From a virus, in IMG/VR virus record IMGVR_UViG_3300042503_000141, positions 1-34,835 of that record: a DNA stretch of 34,835 nt; one strand, written 5' to 3'. Made by a program: the position numbers and the translations under genes. Shown here in pieces: positions 8,301-15,122 of the stretch. Below the pieces are notes generated by a model that saw only the letters and a list, made by a program, of their open reading frames with translations, was not told where the DNA came from and searched no databases. The first letter of the stretch is position 1, and every line of letters starts with the position of its first letter.

Positions 8301-10842
8301 AGGCGGAGAAATGGTTCGCAATGCATCCAGTTCTAAAGTCTCCTCAACTCGTGTTCTTGCTGATGAACGAAACGTAACTGGTCACGGTGCACTTAACGCA
8401 GGACATGCAGTTCGTCCAGTTGACGGTGCGGATGTTCGTTGGGCTAATGGACACTCTGACTACGTAAACAACGTTCTAATGAAGGATGCTGCAGCACGTA
8501 AAATTATTGAAGGCCTTGCAGAGGGTAAGTCACCTCAGAAGGCTCTTGACGATGCTGGCAAGTGGTTAGACTCAAGTGACCCAGAAGCAGTTGCATGGAA
8601 GCGTGAAGTAAAAGAAAACATGACCGGTATGTCAAGGTCTATGGATACTTCTTTCACATTCCAAAACCAACTTGACGTAACATACGCACAGATTGAACAA
8701 TACCTTCCAACGACAAGTAGCGTTCCTGGAGTTGCCTATGGCAACATCCATAAGATTGCTATTGATGGAATGACTCCAGAAGAGTCGGCAAAGATTCACA
8801 TTCGTGACCGCTTTGAGGTTGTTACTGGTGTAGAACTTCAGGATAAGAGATTTACTAATCTTTACAAGAATGCTGTATCTGGTGTATTCAATGTTATTGG
8901 AACTATGCCAGAAGATAGACTTGTACGTCATCCATTCTTTAGCATGGTGCATGATGCCGAAGCAAAAAAACTAGCACGTAAATACGAAGCAGAAGCCCGC
9001 AAGGTTCCTGGTGCAACTGATGAATCAGTTCGTGCTTATGTTGAAGCAAATGCTGACCGCATTAAAACTGGTGCCACCAACAGAGCGTACAAAGAACTAA
9101 TGCAGAGACTGTATTCTGTTGAGCGCTTTACTAGCCCTGGAAAATTGCTTCGCTTCTTAACACCATTCTACATGGCACACCAGAACTCCAGTCGTTTTTG
9201 GCTTGGAACTACTGCACGTAATCCTGAAATAGCATACATGCTGGCAAAGGCTTACAATGCACCATTCCGTTCCGGTTATGTATATGACGAAGAAGGTAAT
9301 CTTGTAGAAGAGGGAACTCCATGGGGCAAGGAAACTGGAAAGCAAAACATTGTTTTGAATTCTGCTTGGCTTCGCGGTGTTGTTGGTAGAGATACCATTA
9401 CAATTAATCCTACAGGATTTGATGTAATTACTCAGGGGCAGATTCCTGTTATTCCTACATTCGGTGGACCTGTTGGTGAGGTTATTGCAACAGAGGGAAT
9501 TAAGGCTGCTGCAAAGAACACTGAAGTTGATGCTTTCATGCAGGATAACTTTGGAATTACATTTGATGAATTTTCAAGCAAACACATTCTTCCTTTCTAT
9601 GAAAAGGGATATGGACGTAGTTTACTAAGCAACGTTCAAAGTGCTGCTATTCCATTTAACTCTGCAACCATATCTGCTTTAGCAGCAACATATGGAATGA
9701 CTGGTTCATTGCCAATTATTGAGCAAGTAGTTCCTCAGGTACAACAGCGTTGGGTTGCAAGATTAGACGCTGCTCGCGACCAAGTTGTTACTGAGATGAT
9801 TATGGATGACGAGCCACTTGACCCAGACGTTATTAAGGCAAGAGCCGAAAGCATTGCTAGACGAGCGTTAATGGCTGAAGCGGCATCATCTTTTGTTGGA
9901 CCAGTCGTTGCTGGTAAGACTCAGGACTCACAGATGATGGACCTGAATCGTCGTTTGACTAAGTACCAAAACGAATTGGGTTACTCTGAAGGTTCAGTTA
10001 AGTTAGTAAGTGAACTTGATGAACAAGGTGTTATGTTTGCTAGTGGATTAGTTTCCACCCTTCGTTCATCTACTTCAGATAATCGTTTTGGTTTGATTAG
10101 CAATACTCAGACCGTAAAGGGTGTACAGAAAAATTCTGACTCGCTAAGTAAAGCAGCACAACTGTACGAAGACAATCCATTCATTGGAGAACTCTTTAAC
10201 ATCCCTGGTGATGATGTAAACTACAGCCCTATTGCTGATGACTTGCTTTACAGTATTGAGATTAACGGTGAACCGCTAAAGTCCCGTAACATGTCTCCTG
10301 AAGATGCAGAACGACGAGCACAGATGTCCGCCGGTTGGGCAACCTACTTCGATAACTTAGAGTACATTGAAAAGGATGCGGAAAAAAACGGCATTAAGAA
10401 GGGCAGTGCTGCTTACAGAGCATACTACAGCCCATGGAAAGAACGACTTGCTGATTACGTTGGAACTCAGTACCCTATTTGGGATACAAGAGAGAACCGA
10501 ATTACACTTCAAAAGAGTGACAAGTTCATTGAACTAGCCTTGTACTTTACAAAAGACGAGAAGTTCATGTCAACCGTTGGTAGCCAAAACAAGGCAATCA
10601 AGGGATTGCAGATGTATCTTGAGGGTCGTGAAACCATCATTGCCGAACTAGAAAAGAATCGCGCATTAACTGGTACTGAAGGTCTTGATACTAAGGCTAA
10701 CCAGAGATTTGCCGACTGGCGTGACCGTATGGCAGAGTACATCATAACTCAGAATCCAGAGTTTGAACAAATGTACACACGTTACTTGTCTCAGGACGAG
10801 TTAAATATTGTTGATTCACCACTACTTAATGGAGTTAAATAA
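5314..10842 (+). CDS. Giant internal virion/ejection protein candidate (1842 aa)
   Basis: This single gene fills 16% of the window. It lies upstream of scaffold and capsid and has no neighbouring tail-tube or tape-measure chaperone genes, so I read it as a large internal virion protein of a short-tailed phage, packaged in the head and ejected with DNA. A charged helical stretch (about 285-365, rich in K/E/L) looks like coiled coil. Residues about 688-730 (TYAWKPFTLLSFKYTTRN) and about 1262-1300 (SPGKLLRFLTPFYMAHQNSS) resemble aromatic helical segments of phage large polyvalent proteins. I see no clear lysozyme or transglycosylase motif. The start overlaps the previous stop (TAATG). The alternative is a tape measure or DarB-like head protein. 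Confidence 0.6.
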   Translation: MANPFDAVQSMVDNPDNPFEQAKDYVGGKVESFFGSDTGQNFAEDITPALTTLSKLAIPYRDYVAPGLTSVLLQLNSNYREQNKELSFVEQMNEGFMLAKETVEGEEEWRRSVSPGRALVGLIGDWNFTGEQGTDKIDWADSKQVNDYFTSGSAQFWSGFADLGFNILDPVGLFGGKAFKTIKRSQFTREAGSKFGRTDALVSEIDEAVTNEASDTAAAQIFKLVEKDPENIAAIQAMPLAAGSSNPSRYAIMLSDAQKLGGRQAMGDVIKASIGHKPSLEKVKTQYEEVYELLLDNTGKTQQIMDEEAAIGKLLDSKIKMSPDNRLKNIEAKDKVALAKEKMLEEKEQLLLKREAFKPVVEQDFGVTSTWSKYSYIERVRTGIAERQSDGIFLDVDPMKKFSLAREVAKANNMKTFGVRAAMWVSPNQQLREVPSGLAHLGGAAGERSFLEADSRISQIGKLAGKDKVWMQEKSNMYRRLTSKSERFYFLDNLQDEGIESLLQKHYGSELGLLNATQREAAEVFARELIQSTNRAKSREIKSLLENKYTVVDEANGGSPQAHLVMDKAIKTLAEQRAVEAGRPVRTEDFDAVKRALMNNQLTETQVPGIHFSVDLKFFDRIMAENPQLLRNVINGILEDGLDAQEVRRIMQTAERAALEGRNGALSLYSDILKPGVRTSYDVAIDSLDKFYTYAWKPFTLLSFKYTTRNVAEGYLRTVASMIDYSSYYGYGWVDMWQGRRDPGTIARGLGNREYRRSGKKASDEFNAKSEILRKEQGIIRKQIVPTTSGTKLAFNVKRIMIDEANKELIKDADGLALSTIIVKDQISALRTYKSSGIKEADDVVKSMRELIKPLLSGEGDYGSEAGNEFIRLFTSGKYSEAASVATRSDSLEIVNALTKFRDDADKAFSVLSTKNANGAQTVEFALENAKFALGRINVHADKTIDLLVSRADMQGELSTLGGKIAPTGKIRKSYSGEEQVEIIPGVFIGRAFSGEGGEMVRNASSSKVSSTRVLADERNVTGHGALNAGHAVRPVDGADVRWANGHSDYVNNVLMKDAAARKIIEGLAEGKSPQKALDDAGKWLDSSDPEAVAWKREVKENMTGMSRSMDTSFTFQNQLDVTYAQIEQYLPTTSSVPGVAYGNIHKIAIDGMTPEESAKIHIRDRFEVVTGVELQDKRFTNLYKNAVSGVFNVIGTMPEDRLVRHPFFSMVHDAEAKKLARKYEAEARKVPGATDESVRAYVEANADRIKTGATNRAYKELMQRLYSVERFTSPGKLLRFLTPFYMAHQNSSRFWLGTTARNPEIAYMLAKAYNAPFRSGYVYDEEGNLVEEGTPWGKETGKQNIVLNSAWLRGVVGRDTITINPTGFDVITQGQIPVIPTFGGPVGEVIATEGIKAAAKNTEVDAFMQDNFGITFDEFSSKHILPFYEKGYGRSLLSNVQSAAIPFNSATISALAATYGMTGSLPIIEQVVPQVQQRWVARLDAARDQVVTEMIMDDEPLDPDVIKARAESIARRALMAEAASSFVGPVVAGKTQDSQMMDLNRRLTKYQNELGYSEGSVKLVSELDEQGVMFASGLVSTLRSSTSDNRFGLISNTQTVKGVQKNSDSLSKAAQLYEDNPFIGELFNIPGDDVNYSPIADDLLYSIEINGEPLKSRNMSPEDAERRAQMSAGWATYFDNLEYIEKDAEKNGIKKGSAAYRAYYSPWKERLADYVGTQYPIWDTRENRITLQKSDKFIELALYFTKDEKFMSTVGSQNKAIKGLQMYLEGRETIIAELEKNRALTGTEGLDTKANQRFADWRDRMAEYIITQNPEFEQMYTRYLSQDELNIVDSPLLNGVK

Positions 10843-11780
10843 TGGCAGGCGAGAATACCGGTCCTGCAGCAAATAATGCTGCTATAGCAACACAGAGTGG
10901 TACTGTTGCTGGTGGAACCGCTGGAACTACATCATCTTTCACTAGCAGTTCAAGTAGTTCTAGTCGTGGTAAGTCATTTAATATTACCCCAAAAGAGTCT
11001 GCATTTACTCAACTAGACCAGCAAATGATTGCTATGTTTGGTCGTCGTGCTACTGCCAAAGAAAAGAATGCCTACTACAAGGCCCTTAACAAGGCTGAGA
11101 AGAAGTATGCTAGCACAAGTTCAAGTAAGAGTAGTGGCGGTGGTAGGTCAACAAGTGGGGTAGATGCTGCTGGAAATACCGTCGGTAGTAGTTCAGATTC
11201 CTCATCTAGCAGAAGTAAAAGCACTAGTTTTGCATTTGACAACAATGCGTTTCTTTACGAGTTTACAGTTGGTCTAGCCAAGCAGTACATTCAAGAAGGC
11301 CAAGAAATTGGCGGTATTGCTGGACAGACAATTAACAACCTAAAGACCTACGCTGCCGACATGGGTATTACGCTTACAGATGGCAGTGCAATTGGAACCT
11401 CCCTAGATATTATTATGGGAAAGACTGACGAAAATGCACAGAAAGAATCATTCCGTAAACGTGCTATTTCCCTATACGGTGGTCTAGCAGAGCGTTTAAC
11501 TCAAGACCCAACACTAACTGTTCGTGATGCCGCCTCTGATTACATTGAAACTATGGCTACAATGCTAGACATTAACCCAAAGAATATATCACTTACAGAT
11601 AATACATTGGCTAAGGCGCTAACTGCTACCACCAAAGATGGCAAGCCTTACACCAAGACTATCAATGAATTTCGTGCTGACCTACGTGGAGATACTCGTT
11701 TCCAGTACAGCACAATGGCTCAACAGGAAGCAAAGAATCTTGGTTCATCTTTTGCTAAAGCGTTTGGATTTGGTGCATAA
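10842..11780 (+). CDS. Probable internal virion protein, Ser-rich (312 aa)
   Basis: Not assignable to a named family. The N-terminal third is low complexity, with Ser/Gly runs around residues 26-45 and 90-128 flanking a basic helical segment, RRATAKEKNAYYKALNKAEK (about 68-87). The C-terminal two thirds are folded-looking and helical. It starts by TAATG overlap with the giant gene and is followed the same way by the next one, so the three form a coupled set. By position it is likely an internal head protein or a cofactor of the giant protein. Evidence for the function is context only. Confidence 0.6.
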   Translation: MAGENTGPAANNAAIATQSGTVAGGTAGTTSSFTSSSSSSSRGKSFNITPKESAFTQLDQQMIAMFGRRATAKEKNAYYKALNKAEKKYASTSSSKSSGGGRSTSGVDAAGNTVGSSSDSSSSRSKSTSFAFDNNAFLYEFTVGLAKQYIQEGQEIGGIAGQTINNLKTYAADMGITLTDGSAIGTSLDIIMGKTDENAQKESFRKRAISLYGGLAERLTQDPTLTVRDAASDYIETMATMLDINPKNISLTDNTLAKALTATTKDGKPYTKTINEFRADLRGDTRFQYSTMAQQEAKNLGSSFAKAFGFGA

Positions 11781-12652
11781 TGGCTGAAGAAACAAGAATA
11801 CCCGCCTACGAAGTATTTCGTCAGCAGTTCTCTAACTTTTTTGAAAACATTGATTCAGAAGCCCCGTGGCTGCTATCGCTTTACAATGCTTCTCAGAAAT
11901 ACTACAACATGGGAATGACAGACGACCAGATACCAGATGTATTGCTATCTGACGAGAATGCCCCACAGGCATACAAGGACCGCTTTGCTGGTATTGCTAA
12001 ATTAAAGGCTCGTAAGGCTGCTGGATATAATGTTGCATACATTCCAAATGTTGCTGATTATGCAGAGATGTCAAAGAGCATTAAGAAGCAGTTCCAGAAG
12101 TACGGTCTAAATGAACTTGGGAACAACGCTAACATCGCTGATATTATTGGTGGAGATGTTGATGCTGTAGAAGTAGAAGAGCGACTATCAAAGGCGTTCT
12201 ACGCTATTGATAATGCTGATGAATACTTGAAGTCAGAACTAAAGCAGAACTTCCCTACAATTGGTCGTACCGACCTGGCTAAGGCATTACTTACCGGACC
12301 AGATGGTGCAGACGAACTTAAGAAAAAGATTGACATTGCTGGCGTTCGTGCCTCTGCATCTGAGTTTGGATTAAAGAACAAGATTGATGCTGAAGAACTA
12401 TTCAAGATGGGCGTAGAGCGCTCCAGCGCTCGTGCTGGGTACCAGAAGACTGCCTCTGAACTATCAGGTCTAACTCAGGCTGCAAAGCAGTTTGGTCAGA
12501 CTGGTATTGATTTAGAATCTGAACTGGAAAAGCAGAACGTACTTCAGAAGACACAGCAGAATGTAACTAGTTTACGTTCTCAAGCAAGAGCAGAGTTCCA
12601 AGGTGGAACTGGTGCTTCTTCAACTGGCTTGCGCCGTAAACGCCAAGTCTAA
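11780..12652 (+). CDS. Probable internal virion protein (290 aa)
   Basis: Not recognised by motif. It is largely helical, with a conserved-looking N-terminus (YEVFRQQFSNFFENIDSEAP, residues 10-29), a charged centre, a helical Gln-rich region (about 220-275), and a short basic tail RRKRQV at the extreme C-terminus. It is the third of three TAATG-coupled genes that begin with the giant protein. The size, order and lack of Cys or membrane segments fit a small ejection or inner-core protein. It could also be a scaffold cofactor, since the true scaffold lies just downstream. Confidence 0.6.
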   Translation: MAEETRIPAYEVFRQQFSNFFENIDSEAPWLLSLYNASQKYYNMGMTDDQIPDVLLSDENAPQAYKDRFAGIAKLKARKAAGYNVAYIPNVADYAEMSKSIKKQFQKYGLNELGNNANIADIIGGDVDAVEVEERLSKAFYAIDNADEYLKSELKQNFPTIGRTDLAKALLTGPDGADELKKKIDIAGVRASASEFGLKNKIDAEELFKMGVERSSARAGYQKTASELSGLTQAAKQFGQTGIDLESELEKQNVLQKTQQNVTSLRSQARAEFQGGTGASSTGLRRKRQV

Positions 12653-12778
12653 TTAGAATCAGGTAAGACCGACCAGCCCTTACCTTGTATCAGACTGGTA
12701 GTAGTATCCGAACCATTCGCCCCTGGATGGCCTCGTGTCGCTACGATTCGACTAATGAATAAAGGGAGATAGGTTACT
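12653..12778 (+). promoter_or_regulatory. Structured leader before scaffold/capsid
   Basis: This 126-base gap is one of the few breaks in the late operon. It can form AGGTAAG (12661-12667) with CTTACCT (12679-12685), CCATTC (12713-12718) with GGATGG (12725-12730, one G-U pair), and TCGT (12733-12736) with ACGA (12743-12746). ACCAG (12672-12676) in the first loop region can also pair with CTGGT (12695-12699), giving an alternative fold. No T-tract follows any stem. A purine-rich ribosome site (AAAGGGAGA) precedes the scaffold ATG. It may boost or insulate scaffold and capsid expression; I see no certain promoter. Confidence 0.45.
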
Positions 12779-13276
12779 ATGAGTAACAACATTCAAGAAT
12801 GGGACGACTTCGAAGACGACTTTGAGGACGATTTAGACGAACAACCTACGCCACGGCGTTCATCTGGTGATGATGTTGTAAAGAAGTTGCGTCGTGCTGA
12901 ACGTGCACAATCAAAGAGAATCAAAGAATTGGAATCTGAGTTAACGTCACTCCGGAAGACAACTCGCGATACCAGTGTCAAGTCCATCTTAGAATCCAAG
13001 GGCATCAGCCCAAAGGTAGCAGCATTCATTCCACAAGACATTGATGTAGAGTCTAGCGACTTTGATTCATGGCTTGAGGATTATGCAGATGTCTTTGGTG
13101 TGCCTTCCGCTAATGCGGGGACTGCCGTTGACTCAGCCGACTTGGCTGCGTTACGTCAGATTGATGCCGTAACCTCTGGTGCTATGTCACCTGACCGCGC
13201 AGAAGATGCCCTTCTCCGTATCAATCAGGCACAGACCGAGGAAGAACTTCTCAATCTGATTTTCGGCAGTGAATAG
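12779..13276 (+). CDS. Head scaffolding protein
   Basis: This is a temporary internal scaffold that directs capsid assembly. The 165-aa product has a very acidic N-terminus (WDDFEDDFEDDLDE), a charged coiled-coil helix (about 34-62, with KRIKELESELTSLRK), and a mixed C-terminal half ending in helices (LLRINQAQTEEELLNLIF). This composition, the size and the position directly before the major capsid gene are typical of phage scaffolds. If the upstream Ntn hydrolase is the prohead protease, this is its most likely substrate. There is a 32-base gap to the capsid gene. Confidence 0.85.
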   Translation: MSNNIQEWDDFEDDFEDDLDEQPTPRRSSGDDVVKKLRRAERAQSKRIKELESELTSLRKTTRDTSVKSILESKGISPKVAAFIPQDIDVESSDFDSWLEDYADVFGVPSANAGTAVDSADLAALRQIDAVTSGAMSPDRAEDALLRINQAQTEEELLNLIFGSE

Positions 13277-13308
13277 TCGAAATCAATCTAACATAAGGAA
13301 ACTAAAAA

Positions 13309-14232
13309 ATGGCTAATACAACTGGCTTTAACTCCACCGCCGCTTCGGCTCTTGGTGGAACCGCCGGTGATGCCGGTTTAGTACAGAAGGCGTATGACCG
13401 TCTTATCGAATTCCAACTGCGTGCACAGCCTTTGCTTCGCGCCGTTGCCGATAAGCGTCCATCGTCCCTAACTAACCCAGGCGAAACCGTTGTACTACAG
13501 AAGTACAAGGACCTTGCTCGCAAGACATCAACTCTACAGGAAACTGTTGACGTTGACTCAGTTGGTCTAGATACTCCAGATAAGGTTCTTGTAACCCTAG
13601 AAGAGTATGGCAATGCAACTGTTACCACTCGCAAGTTGAACCTGCTTTCTCTAGCAGATGTAGACCCAGCGATTGCTAACATCCTTGCATTCAACATGGC
13701 TGACAGCATCGACGAAATCGTCAAGGATATTCTTCTTGAAGGTGACAACGTGCGCTTCGCAGAAGGTGGCACAGATGCTACCGGTACTATTACCGCTGCA
13801 GACGTTCGTTACGTAGTTGCTAAGTTGCGCGCTAACAAGGCTCCATATCGTAAGGGTAGCATGTACTGGTCCGCTATTCACCCAGAAGTTTCACACGACC
13901 TTCGTGCTGAATCTGATGCTGCTGCATGGCGTGCTCCACACAACTACCAGGACACTGGCAACATCTATGCTGGTGAAATCGGTGCTTTCGAAGGTGCATT
14001 CTTCGTAGAATCTGCACGTATCGAACCAGTAGATGGCGTTTACTCAACGTTCTTCGCTGGACAGCAAGCACTTGCTGAAGTTGTGGCAGAAGAGCCACAC
14101 ATGGTAGTTGGTCCTGTGACTGACAAGTTGATGCGTCTACGCCCAATGGGTTGGTACGGCGTACTAGGTCACGCAATCTACCGCGATGAGTGCCTATACC
14201 GTATTGAGTCTGACTCAAGCATTGCTGACTAA
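13309..14232 (+). CDS. Major capsid protein
   Basis: This is the main shell subunit, probably HK97-fold and of the N4 gp56-like type. The 307-aa product has the VTLEEYGNATVTTRKL segment (about 102-117), a helical spine region with DSIDEIVKDILLEGD, and a later MYWSAIHPEVSHDLR motif resembling the P-domain region of that family. There is no long coiled N-terminal delta domain, consistent with a separate scaffold protein. The gene has a good AAGGA site before its ATG, and its regular, high-expression-style codon use contrasts with the fibre genes. A GCAA-capped hairpin follows the stop at once. Confidence 0.9.
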   Translation: MANTTGFNSTAASALGGTAGDAGLVQKAYDRLIEFQLRAQPLLRAVADKRPSSLTNPGETVVLQKYKDLARKTSTLQETVDVDSVGLDTPDKVLVTLEEYGNATVTTRKLNLLSLADVDPAIANILAFNMADSIDEIVKDILLEGDNVRFAEGGTDATGTITAADVRYVVAKLRANKAPYRKGSMYWSAIHPEVSHDLRAESDAAAWRAPHNYQDTGNIYAGEIGAFEGAFFVESARIEPVDGVYSTFFAGQQALAEVVAEEPHMVVGPVTDKLMRLRPMGWYGVLGHAIYRDECLYRIESDSSIAD

Positions 14233-14286
14233 TTAAGTCATCAGTCTCATCCCCAGGGCAACCTGGGGGTGGGGTTGGTAACTTAA
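14233..14286 (+). promoter_or_regulatory. Nested hairpin with GCAA tetraloop after capsid gene
   Basis: A 10-bp stem (14248-14257 with 14262-14271, one G-U pair) is capped by GCAA (14258-14261), a GNRA tetraloop. It is enclosed by an outer TTAAGT (14233-14238)/ACTTAA (14281-14286) stem that begins on the base after the capsid stop. No T-tract follows, so a simple terminator is unlikely. An RNA 3'-end stabiliser or processing site that gives extra capsid mRNA is a reasonable inference. Confidence 0.6.
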
Positions 14287-14302
14287 ACTATCTGGAGATA
14301 AC

Positions 14303-14554
14303 ATGTATCGTTTTAGCCCACCCACTATAAGTGAGGGACCTATCGGTGGTCATCGCTTATTTGATTTCTACGAAATGCCTCGTGGCATAACCGTATTAGT
14401 CGTAGATGGTGAATGCTACGAGACACGTTGGCCCCAGAATGAAGACCTATTGGCAGTTGACAACTACTACCTTGGTGGTAATGTCTACACTATTTCAGAA
14501 GAGGAAGCACAAGTGCTGATTGATAATGGTTACGAGGTAGAAGAAATCTCATGA
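14303..14554 (+). CDS. Small conserved phage protein (83 aa)
   Basis: No named function. The product starts MYRFSPPTISEGP, then a short beta-rich section (GITVLVVDGECYETRWP) and an acidic C-terminus (EEAQVLIDNGYEVEEIS). Proteins of this look lie next to the capsid gene in other actinophages, so a head-completion or head-decoration role is possible, but I cannot show it. A GGAGA ribosome site precedes the ATG. It ends with an ATGA overlap into the next gene. Confidence 0.75.
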   Translation: MYRFSPPTISEGPIGGHRLFDFYEMPRGITVLVVDGECYETRWPQNEDLLAVDNYYLGGNVYTISEEEAQVLIDNGYEVEEIS

Positions 14555-14781
14555 CTGTAGCAGAAGTATTAGGCATTGTAGCGACCTCGATAGGTATTAT
14601 AGCAGTGCTTGGGAAATGGTTAATTCTTAATCCTCTTCGGGCTTTCATTAAGGAACAGACCTACCCTATTCAACCAACGGCCAACGGCGGTCGTAGCCTT
14701 CCTGATATTGCATATAGTGTAAACAGGATTGAAAAGCAACTTGACGAACATATCAACTTACACATTAAGGGTGACATATAA
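14551..14781 (+). CDS. Single-membrane-segment phage protein (76 aa)
   Basis: Residues about 3-26 (VAEVLGIVATSIGIIAVLGKWLIL) form one membrane helix. A linker with a PIQPTANGGRSLPD motif (about 39-52) and a short helix that may be coiled coil (SVNRIEKQLDEHINLH) follow. The motif plus single N-terminal helix recurs in small actinophage proteins encoded among head and tail genes. It could be a minor virion or membrane-docking protein; a holin role is less likely because a better holin lies beside the endolysin. It overlaps the preceding gene by ATGA and the next by TAATG. Confidence 0.7.
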   Translation: MTVAEVLGIVATSIGIIAVLGKWLILNPLRAFIKEQTYPIQPTANGGRSLPDIAYSVNRIEKQLDEHINLHIKGDI

Positions 14782-15122
14782 TGGCTGGAATATACAACAT
14801 TGTTGCAGACCAGGGCTCTACTTTTAATTTTAACTTTACAATCAAAATTGATGACATTTCTTGGGACCTAAGCGACTATAGTGCTCGCATGCAGGTACGT
14901 GCTGATTACAATACTACAAATAAATTTCTTGACCTTAGTACTGCTAATGGTGACATTACACTTAATTCGCTAGGTCAAGTATCCGTAACCGTTTCTGCCA
15001 CCAAGATGGCTGCTATTGCAGCGGGCCGTTGGGTATACGACATTGAGTTTGTGTCGGCTGGTGGTGAAGTAACACGCGTCCTTGAGGGTCGTTTCATAGT
15101 ATCTGCTGAGGTGACTCAGTAA
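14781..15122 (+). CDS. Beta-sandwich fibre-associated protein (113 aa)
   Basis: This is an all-beta domain of the type found just before collagen-like fibre genes in many phages: an N-terminal GIYNIVADQGSTFNFNF, a central LSDYSARMQVRADY, and a late AAGRWVYDIEFVSAGGEV then VTRVLEGRF. It is probably a structural adaptor at the tail or fibre base. There are no enzymatic residues, Cys or membrane segments. It is coupled by TAATG at both ends, directly ahead of the long fibre, which supports a joint role in building the fibre. Confidence 0.7.
   Translation: MAGIYNIVADQGSTFNFNFTIKIDDISWDLSDYSARMQVRADYNTTNKFLDLSTANGDITLNSLGQVSVTVSATKMAAIAAGRWVYDIEFVSAGGEVTRVLEGRFIVSAEVTQ

Noticed and set aside
5314-10842. 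Tape-measure protein
   Set aside because: The gene lies before scaffold and capsid, lacks a frameshifted chaperone pair upstream, and the window has no major tail protein. An internal virion protein fits better, though not proven.
12653-12778. tRNA gene
   Set aside because: The hairpins do not give an acceptor stem, and no T-loop-like GTTCGA element is present at the right spacing.
13874-14218. 114-aa antisense ORF under the capsid gene
   Set aside because: Composition (Gln/His/Leu/Arg) is typical of antisense translation of a highly expressed gene; no independent support.
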